Assembly (NCBI GenBank): GCA_030600865.1
Contig: JAUVUS010000043.1
Span: 1 to 10,534 of the forward strand
Length of the DNA stretch: 10,534 nt
Reading direction: 5' to 3'
Origin: Bacteroidales bacterium
GTDB lineage: Bacteria > Bacteroidota > Bacteroidia > Bacteroidales > UBA12077
The position numbers and the translations under genes were made by a program. Shown piece after piece: positions 5,964-10,534 of the stretch. The first letter of the stretch is position 1. Each line of letters begins with the position of its first letter. The notes beneath the pieces are model-generated. The model had not been told where the DNA came from, ran no database searches, and saw only the letters and a program-made list of their open reading frames with translations.

Positions 5964-8882
5964 ATGGAATTTGAAAGAAGATTAAAAAATAGAACAATAT
6001 TTACAGTAATGATTGTGCTGTTTGTATTGTGCGCTCTATATTTTACACTTGGCATTAAAAACCAAAAACAATATATCGACTGGCAAATTCAGAAAGAAAA
6101 CGAAATTGTAAATATTGAAATAAAAAATCTTCTTCAAACTACAAACCAGTTATATCGCGATAAGATTCAATATTTTGTTAATAATCCTGAAATAAAAAAA
6201 GAATTCCAGTCAAACAATATTGATAAATTATATCGAAGAATCTTCCCTTTTTATACTATCTTAAAATCTGAAGATCCGTACCATTTTGTTGTTAGTTTTT
6301 ATACAAAGGATAACTGTTTAGCATTAAACATGGAAACCGGATCGGGTAATATTTACAAATCGGCCGCTAAAAGTTCAATTGTTTTTGCAGCGAATAAAGA
6401 AAAAAGAAAAAAAACCGGATTCGAATTTGTTAACTCTCTTTTATATTATAAAATAGCTGAACCTGTTGTAAATAATGGAGAATATATTGGCTGTATAGAA
6501 TTTGCTATTCGTGAAAATGAGATTGTAGATCACATAACAAAAAAATTTGATGTTACAATTGCCAGCTTATTTAATACTGAAAATTTAAATCAGGATATTC
6601 TCAGCGAATTTAAATCGTCTGTTGTGGATGATAAATACCTGATTCACTCCCTGTTTGACAAAGAAATTCTTGCTGAAGTTGTAAAAAAGAACAAGTCTCT
6701 CACCTCCGGTAAATTTAAATTTAACGAAAAATATTATTACCTGGATGTTATAAATATTGAAAATAGTTTCCGTAACGAGGGTTTTGAAGGAGTTGTATAT
6801 ACGCGTGATATTTCAGTTCTTCAAAATCAATTTCAGGCAATATTATACAGATCATTTCTTATCATATTTTTAATTCTTATATCTACATATATTATTCTGC
6901 ACTTTTCGTTTAACACTTTAATTCACAAAGTCTTTAATTTGCAAAATTCTCTGGATAAAAGACTTGCACAAAAAACAAAGGAAATTATTAATACGAATGC
7001 CGAATTAAACCAGATTTTTAATACTACCGGTAATAGCATGCGATTAATTGATTCGGACTTTAACATTCTTCGTGTTAATCGAACGTTTACTATGATGTCA
7101 GGTATAAGTAAAGAAGATGCTGAGGGCAAAAAATGTTTTAATATTTTTCCGGGTCCATATTGTCATACTGCCGAATGTCCTTTGAATCAAATTAAAAATG
7201 GAGAAGACAGAATTGAACAGGATATTAAGAAAAAGAACAAGCAAGGTAACGTTATCCCCGGAATTTTAAATTCTGTTGCATTTAAAGGTCAAAATGGAGA
7301 AATTCTTGGGATAATTGAAGATTTCAAAGATATTACTCAAAGAGTTGAGGCAGAAGAAGCCCTGCAAAGAACAGAGCAACGGTTTTCTATATTCATGGAT
7401 AATCTTCCATTGGGTGTGTTTATTAAAGACGAAAACTTCAAGTCTGTATATTTGAATAAATATATGGACCACATGTTTTCAAACAATAATTGTAAAAATA
7501 AAACACCAGAAGAAATTTTCCCTAAAGAATATGCGCAACGTGTTATTGAAGAAGATAAACGTGTTTTAAATGGTGAAGTATTGGTTGTTGAAGATCAGCT
7601 TCCCAATAAACTTGGCGAATTAAAATCATACCAAACTCATAAGTTCCGTTTTAGAGGAGTAGATAGGTCATGGCAAATAGGAGGGATATCATTAGATATT
7701 ACTCAAAAGAAAAAAACGGAATACGAGTTAATTAATGCTAAAGAAAAAGCCGAGGAAGCAAATCGCCTAAAAACAGCATTTCTGGCTAATTTATCGCATG
7801 AGATTCGAACTCCTATGAATGCAATTATTGGGTTTTCTAATCTGCTTCTTGATGACGAAATACTGCATGAAGAAAAAGTAAAATTAAATAACCTTATCAA
7901 TGATAACAGCCAGAATCTTTTAAAACTTATAGATGATGTAATTGATATTTCAAAAATTCAGTCGGGTGATATACAGCTTAATAAAACCGAGTGTTATTTA
8001 AATAAACTGCTTTTAGATCTTTATGTTTCGTTTAGCATTCAAATTGAAAATGATCCAAAAAAAGACATTCACCTTTCAATGCATAAAGGATCCAGAAATA
8101 AAGATTTCTCTATTATTACCGATCCAATAAGATTGAAACAAGTTCTGTATAATTTAATTGAAAATGCTATTAAATTTACCATTAAAGGATTTGTTGAGTT
8201 TGGTTATACTATTATCGAAAAAGAAAATCAAATTCAATTCTATGTTATTGATTCCGGTATAGGTATATCAAATGATAAATTTGATATGATTTACGATCTG
8301 TTCCGACAAGCAGACGAATCTTTCACACGCGAATATGGTGGTACCGGAATAGGCTTAACTATAGCCAGAAAAATTGTAGATCATTTAGGTGGTGATATTT
8401 GGGTTCAGTCAACTCCTGATCAGGGTACAAATATTTATTTTACATTACCTTACGAACTTAGCGAATCGAAATTTGTAAAAGCTGAAGAAAATATCGAGAA
8501 CGTTTTTGACTGGCAAAACAAGGTCGTTCTTGTTGCTGATGATATTGATATTAACTATAAATTAATTGAAGAAATTCTCATCCCTACAAAAGCCAAAGTC
8601 CTTTGGGCAAAAGACGGGAAAGAAGCTGTTGATCTATGCCTGAACAACGACAATATCGATCTCGTGCTGATGGATATAAGGATGCCGGGCATGAATGGTT
8701 TCGAAGCAACCAAAAAGATAAAAGAACATAAAAGCGAGTTAACGATTATAGGACAAACCGCTTTTGCTCACGATAACGATCGAGAGAAATGTTTAAATGC
8801 CGGATTTGATAATTATATCTCGAAACCTATTAAAATTGAAACTTTACTTACTACAATAAATAAAGTCTTTTCTAAAAATTAA
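5964..8882 (+). CDS. Membrane hybrid histidine kinase (sensor-PAS-PAS-HisKA-HATPase-REC)
   Basis: A 972-aa two-component sensor that phosphorylates its own His and passes the phosphate to a fused receiver. Domains (from the ATG at 5964): membrane segment about 10-31; extracytoplasmic sensor about 32-294, resembling a double-Cache domain (RDKIQYFVNN, then AEPVVNNGEYIGCIEFAI); membrane segment about 297-319; coiled coil; PAS about 346-464; PAS about 469-584; HisKA with SHEIRTPMNA (phospho-His612); ATPase with N-box Asn734 (NLIENAIKFT), DSGIGI (from 763) and GGTGIGL (792-798); receiver about 853-969 with Asp859/860, phospho-acceptor Asp904 (LMDIRMPG) and Lys954 (SKP). All catalytic residues are present, so it should be active. 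The first PAS carries three cysteines (391, 400, 405). No DNA-binding response regulator is adjacent, so the final output partner is unknown. The ligand cannot be inferred. Confidence 0.95.
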   Translation: MEFERRLKNRTIFTVMIVLFVLCALYFTLGIKNQKQYIDWQIQKENEIVNIEIKNLLQTTNQLYRDKIQYFVNNPEIKKEFQSNNIDKLYRRIFPFYTILKSEDPYHFVVSFYTKDNCLALNMETGSGNIYKSAAKSSIVFAANKEKRKKTGFEFVNSLLYYKIAEPVVNNGEYIGCIEFAIRENEIVDHITKKFDVTIASLFNTENLNQDILSEFKSSVVDDKYLIHSLFDKEILAEVVKKNKSLTSGKFKFNEKYYYLDVINIENSFRNEGFEGVVYTRDISVLQNQFQAILYRSFLIIFLILISTYIILHFSFNTLIHKVFNLQNSLDKRLAQKTKEIINTNAELNQIFNTTGNSMRLIDSDFNILRVNRTFTMMSGISKEDAEGKKCFNIFPGPYCHTAECPLNQIKNGEDRIEQDIKKKNKQGNVIPGILNSVAFKGQNGEILGIIEDFKDITQRVEAEEALQRTEQRFSIFMDNLPLGVFIKDENFKSVYLNKYMDHMFSNNNCKNKTPEEIFPKEYAQRVIEEDKRVLNGEVLVVEDQLPNKLGELKSYQTHKFRFRGVDRSWQIGGISLDITQKKKTEYELINAKEKAEEANRLKTAFLANLSHEIRTPMNAIIGFSNLLLDDEILHEEKVKLNNLINDNSQNLLKLIDDVIDISKIQSGDIQLNKTECYLNKLLLDLYVSFSIQIENDPKKDIHLSMHKGSRNKDFSIITDPIRLKQVLYNLIENAIKFTIKGFVEFGYTIIEKENQIQFYVIDSGIGISNDKFDMIYDLFRQADESFTREYGGTGIGLTIARKIVDHLGGDIWVQSTPDQGTNIYFTLPYELSESKFVKAEENIENVFDWQNKVVLVADDIDINYKLIEEILIPTKAKVLWAKDGKEAVDLCLNNDNIDLVLMDIRMPGMNGFEATKKIKEHKSELTIIGQTAFAHDNDREKCLNAGFDNYISKPIKIETLLTTINKVFSKN

Positions 8883-8908
8883 TTCTTAATTCTTGCGTTA
8901 TTTAATCA

Positions 8909-8927
8909 AAATCATTATTAATGATTT
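8909..8927. promoter_or_regulatory. 19-bp perfect AT-rich inverted repeat downstream of the kinase
   Basis: AAATCATTA (8909-8917) and TAATGATTT (8919-8927) are exact inverted repeats around a single T, 27 bp after the kinase stop and upstream of the candidate promoter of the next gene. It could be an operator bound by a dimeric regulator, or a weak AT-only transcript end for the kinase. It lacks GC pairs in the outer stem, so a classical terminator is unlikely. Confidence 0.4.
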
Positions 8928-8959
8928 GTTATACTGCAACTTAATTTCTTAATTTTTAT

Positions 8960-8967
8960 TACATTTG
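8960..8967 (+). promoter_or_regulatory. Putative Bacteroidetes -7 element for the HU-SPOR gene
   Basis: TACATTTG is a perfect match to TAnnTTTG in the spacer before the HU-SPOR gene. Transcription would start near 8974, giving a leader of about 90 nt. No TTTG lies at the usual -33 distance; the nearest (8925-8928) is 31 bp away and overlaps the inverted repeat. A weaker second match, TACATTTA, sits closer to the gene. Confidence 0.4.
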
Positions 8968-9065
8968 TTCCGATGTATGAACACTTAACAAATCAACATT
9001 GTAAATTTTAATCTAAAATTATTACATTTATACATTCAAAAAGTTAACAATAAAAAACAACTATC

Positions 9066-9359
9066 ATGATCGCAACCTACATTCAGGATTTACTTGCCAC
9101 AAATAATAGAGTAATTATTCCAAACTACGGGGCATTTTTGGTAAGAGCTACTTCAAAAAGCAAGGATGCGAAAACTTTAGAAGAAAAGCTAAAAGATATT
9201 TATTTTAGCCCATTTCTTAAGTTTAATGATGAGCTTCTCGAAAAGTATATCATTAAAAAAGAAAATATTACTAAAGAGCAAGCAGCCCAAAAAATCACAC
9301 AATTAATTGAAGATATTAAAAAAGAACTTGAACAGGAAAAACCATATAGAATAGAATGA
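9066..9359 (+). CDS. N-terminal half: bacterial CCDC81-type HU domains
   Basis: The 97-aa product begins MIATYIQDLLATNNRVIIPNYGAF, the signature of the first bacterial CCDC81-type HU domain (short helices, then the conserved VIIPxxGAF strand), followed by the helical part of a second one (about 60-97) that is cut before its beta arms. As written it would be a soluble fragment without membrane helix or SPOR domain. The ATG at 9066 has no Shine-Dalgarno site but an A-rich leader, normal for the phylum. It is the only gene end in the window using TGA; the other eight visible gene ends are TAA. That, with the conserved continuation, suggests the stop is not the original gene end. Confidence 0.85.
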   Translation: MIATYIQDLLATNNRVIIPNYGAFLVRATSKSKDAKTLEEKLKDIYFSPFLKFNDELLEKYIIKKENITKEQAAQKITQLIEDIKKELEQEKPYRIE

Positions 9360-9416
9360 TTTGGTCAGTTTGAAGCTGATAAACAGGGGAAAGTTCAGTT
9401 TTCAATAGTTACAGAA

Positions 9417-9458
9417 CCTGCCCGCTTGTCTGCCGACAAGGCAGGTCCGGCAGGCGGG
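9417..9458 (+). repeat. 42-bp in-frame GC-rich palindromic element, copy 1
   Basis: It starts CCTGCCCG and ends CAGGCGGG, with a perfect internal hairpin CTTGTC-TGCC-GACAAG (9425-9440). It is read in frame as PARLSADKAGPAGG (residues 118-131 of the joined protein). Outer CCCG and CGGG can pair. It is a longer version of the 21-bp copies, with the CTTGTC hairpin region added in the middle. Confidence 0.85.
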
Positions 9459-10271
9459 AAAGCTGAAAAACCTAAACCTACCGAACAGGCAGGTGGGAAG
9501 GAAAAGAAAGCTGAAACAAAATCAACTAAAAAATCAGAACCAAAGGCTGAGGTAAAACCAAAAGCCCAGGGAACAAAAAAGGAAGCTGTAAAAAAAGAAG
9601 AAATTAAGCAAGAACCTAAACCTGCTCGCTTGTCTGCCGAACAGGCAGGCAAGGCAGGTCCGACAGGCGAGGAACCCAAGGCAACACCTGCAGCTGCACA
9701 AACTAAACCTATTTACAGCTATAAAAAAGAGAAGAAGCCTATCAACAAAGGTCTTGTGTGGTCAATTGCAATAGGACTACCTCTTGCTGCAATTTTTATT
9801 TGGGCTCTTTTAAATTTCGAAACTGTTAAAAAAGTTTTGAATAAGGAAAAAGTAAAAACAGAAAAAGTAGATCAGAAAAAGAAAACTACTACAAAGAAAC
9901 CTGTAGCCAAAGCTAAAACAGATCAAACAAAAAAGGAAACTACAAAAGCTGCCACGGCAGACGGGAAAGAAACAACTGCTAAAGCCGAAACTAAACCTGC
10001 TCGTCCGGCAGGCGAGAAACCTGAGGTTAAGAAACCGGCAACACCACAAAAGAAATATTATATTATTGCCGGTAGTTTCAAGAATGAAAAATATGCAATA
10101 ACTTATTTAAACAAACTTAGAACTGAAGGTTATAATGCGGAAAAATTAGCCGAACGAAATGGAATGCATGCAGTTAGCTTTAACTCTTTTGCAGATAAGC
10201 GAAAAGCTATTGCTGAATATAAATTTCTTGCACAGGAAAAAGGATTACAAGCCTGGATTTTATATTATTAA
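9426..10271 (+). CDS. C-terminal half: linker, membrane helix and SPOR domain
   Basis: This open frame continues the HU gene in phase. A TTG at 9426 is the first possible start, but it lies inside a palindromic repeat and has no ribosome-binding site, so it is probably not used; the homologous sequence already begins at 9360. It encodes a Lys/Pro/Ala linker, a membrane helix (GLVWSIAIGLPLAAIFIWAL, 9753-9812), a Lys/Thr linker and a SPOR domain from YYIIAGSF (about 10056) to the end. SPOR domains bind glycan-strand regions lacking stem peptides, which concentrate at division sites. The topology would place HU domains in the cytoplasm and SPOR in the periplasm. Both linkers contain peptides encoded by GC-rich palindromes (PARLSADKAGPAGG, PTEQAGG, PARLSAEQAGKAGPTGE, PARPAGE). 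A strong terminator follows 22 bp after the stop. Confidence 0.85.
   Translation: MSADKAGPAGGKAEKPKPTEQAGGKEKKAETKSTKKSEPKAEVKPKAQGTKKEAVKKEEIKQEPKPARLSAEQAGKAGPTGEEPKATPAAAQTKPIYSYKKEKKPINKGLVWSIAIGLPLAAIFIWALLNFETVKKVLNKEKVKTEKVDQKKKTTTKKPVAKAKTDQTKKETTKAATADGKETTAKAETKPARPAGEKPEVKKPATPQKKYYIIAGSFKNEKYAITYLNKLRTEGYNAEKLAERNGMHAVSFNSFADKRKAIAEYKFLAQEKGLQAWILYY
9477..9497 (+). repeat. 21-bp in-frame palindromic element, divergent copy
   Basis: CCTACCGAAC followed by AGGCAGGTGGG, read in frame as PTEQAGG. It aligns without gaps to the 21-bp copy at 2971-2991, keeping the CCT start, the GGCAGG core and the GGG end. The changes G to A at position 4 and C to T at position 18 keep those positions complementary. 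It is less certain than the other copies. Confidence 0.6.
9621..9671 (+). repeat. 51-bp in-frame palindromic element, copy 2 (expanded)
   Basis: It matches the 42-bp copy at 9417-9458 but carries 9 extra bases in the centre (an added AACAGGCAGG-like repeat), giving PARLSAEQAGKAGPTGE. The outer stem is CTCG with CGAG instead of CCCG with CGGG, so both sides changed together. Frame is preserved. Confidence 0.8.
9949..9965 (+). repeat. Possible related palindrome
   Basis: CTGCC-AC-GGCAG followed by ACGGG forms a small hairpin inside the Lys/Thr-rich linker and encodes AATADG. It shares the CTGCC/GGCAG core with the other elements but has different ends, so it may be a decayed or separate family member. 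Confidence 0.4.
9996..10016 (+). repeat. 21-bp in-frame palindromic element, copy 3
   Basis: CCTGCTCGTCC followed by GGCAGGCGAG, read in frame as PARPAGE in the periplasmic linker. It is nearly identical to the copy in the iron-transporter gene (2971-2991), with a T/A pair replacing a C/G pair in the outer stem. Confidence 0.8.
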
Positions 10272-10293
10272 AAATATTATTTAACATTTATAG

Positions 10294-10318
10294 AAAGCCA
10301 CATTTGATGTGGCTTTTT
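10294..10318 (+). terminator. Intrinsic terminator of the HU-SPOR gene
   Basis: AAAGCCACAT (10294-10303) and ATGTGGCTTT (10307-10316) form a perfect 10-bp stem with a three-base loop, running into TTTTT (10314-10318). It begins 22 bp after the stop codon. This is the clearest terminator in the window. Confidence 0.92.
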
Positions 10319-10351
10319 GGGGTCTGTTCAATGAACTGTGTCATTTACATT

Positions 10352-10402
10352 TTTCTTTTCCTAAAGCCCTTTACAAATTTACGAGGGTTTTGGGAAAAGA
10401 AA
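10352..10402. repeat. Long imperfect hairpin at the IS end
   Basis: TTTCTTTTCC + TAAAGCCCT (10352-10370) pairs with AGGGTTTTG + GGAAAAGAAA (10384-10402): a 19-bp stem with two G-T wobbles and a 13-base loop. It lies between the transposase stop and the IS tip. There is no T tract after it on either strand, so it is not a textbook terminator. It may block outside transcription from entering the transposase or stabilise the transposase mRNA end. Confidence 0.75.
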
Positions 10403-10408
10403 AAATCC

Positions 10409-10534
10409 TTATTCAGGGTACATTCTATCCTCATATAATATTGCTAATTGTGACAAAGCATTCTTCCAATTCTTTATTGGCCTAGTCCATTTTTCTGTTA
10501 TTTTTAAAGTTACTAAATATAATAGTTTTAATAA
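10409..10534 (-). CDS. IS256-family (Mutator-type) transposase, C-terminal 41 residues
   Basis: On the minus strand the frame is open from the right edge to a TAA at 10411-10409. The visible end, with LLYLVTLKITEKWTRPIKNW followed by ALSQLAILYEDRM, matches the conserved C-terminus of IS256-family DDE transposases, which end in a KWT-x(4)-W-x(5)-QLAI-type motif. The catalytic DDE residues and the start lie outside the window, so activity cannot be judged. The gene is convergent with HU-SPOR, and its 3' end is separated from the IS tip by a long hairpin. Confidence 0.87.
   Translation of the reverse strand, partial: LLKLLYLVTLKITEKWTRPIKNWKNALSQLAILYEDRMYPE

Larger units (their letters stand above)
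9066..10271 (+). pseudogene. HU(CCDC81-type)-TM-SPOR gene split by one in-frame TGA
   Basis: Read through the TGA at 9357-9359, this is one continuous 401-codon gene: two N-terminal HU domains of the bacterial CCDC81 type (about 1-58 and 60-118), a Lys/Pro/Ala-rich linker, a membrane helix (about 230-250), a Lys/Thr-rich linker and a C-terminal SPOR domain (about 329-401). The codons on either side stay in the same frame, and the residues across the stop (YRIE-stop-FGQFEADKQGKVQFSI) match the second HU domain, where a Gly (one base change from TGA: GGA) is expected. No ATG in frame follows until near the end of the SPOR domain, so the second half cannot easily be translated alone. Options are a recent nonsense mutation, a sequencing or assembly error, or readthrough. 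The domain order is a Bacteroidetes-typical envelope/division protein. Confidence 0.75.
10319..10534. mobile_element. IS256-family insertion sequence, one end (continues beyond window)
   Basis: Downstream of the terminator the sequence changes to GGGGTCTGTTCAATGAACTG, which looks like the terminal inverted repeat of an IS, followed by a long hairpin and the 3' end of an IS256-type transposase on the minus strand. The outer boundary is placed at about 10319 by where the terminator ends; the opposite end and the target duplication are outside the window, so the edge is an estimate of a few bases. The element lies just past the terminator and disrupts no visible gene on this side. Confidence 0.75.

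Noticed and set aside
9357..9359. Genome-wide recoding of TGA as a sense codon (Gly or Trp)
   Set aside because: Six other long genes have no in-frame TGA and Trp is encoded by TGG throughout; a recoded genome would show many.
9395..9679. Open frame on the minus strand rich in Gly/Ala/Pro/Phe
   Set aside because: It is antisense to the HU-SPOR linker and exists because the palindromes and Lys-rich codons lack stops in that frame; no start signal or family resemblance.
10352..10402. Intrinsic terminator for the transposase
   Set aside because: The stem is strong, but neither strand has a T tract immediately after it, so it is reported as a hairpin of unknown role.

Overview
The window looks like part of a Bacteroidetes (Bacteroidota) genome, most likely a Bacteroidales/Marinilabiliales-type organism. 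Supporting signs are AT-rich DNA, genes ending almost exclusively in TAA, starts mostly without a Shine-Dalgarno site, two perfect matches to the Bacteroidetes -7 promoter element TAnnTTTG, and lineage-typical families: a TPR/CHAT-type protease end, an HU(CCDC81-type)-TM-SPOR protein and a Bacteroidetes-style outer-membrane acyl hydrolase. GC-rich palindromes of the CCTGCC...GGCAGG type are scattered through both genes and spacers.

Layout from left to right. The 3' end of a CHAT-domain caspase-like protease (+, cut by the window edge) converges on a minus-strand pair: a ferritin-like/VIT1-CCC1 iron transporter followed 36 bp later by a dGTPase-type dNTP triphosphohydrolase (dgt). A 338-bp spacer of repeats follows. 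Next is a second minus-strand pair, probably one operon with an 11-bp gap: a secreted papain-fold (C1B/bleomycin hydrolase-like) cysteine peptidase and a PagL-like outer-membrane lipid A deacylase/acyloxyacyl hydrolase. Across a 291-bp divergent spacer lies a 972-aa membrane hybrid histidine kinase (sensor, two PAS domains, HisKA, HATPase, receiver). Then comes an HU-SPOR cell-envelope gene interrupted by a single in-frame TGA, a clean intrinsic terminator, and the end of an IS256-family insertion sequence that runs off the right edge.

The genes do not form one obvious pathway. The two best candidates for unusual biology are: (1) a family of short GC-rich palindromes sitting inside coding regions with lengths of 21, 42 and 51 bp, all multiples of three, which add peptides such as PARLSADKAGPAGG to the HU-SPOR linker and seven residues to the ferritin-like domain of the iron transporter; and (2) the lone TGA at a glycine-like position of the HU-SPOR gene, whose downstream half has no start codon of its own. 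I found no CRISPR array, tRNA, rRNA or multi-gene defence system. The CHAT protease could belong to something larger to the left, which cannot be seen here.
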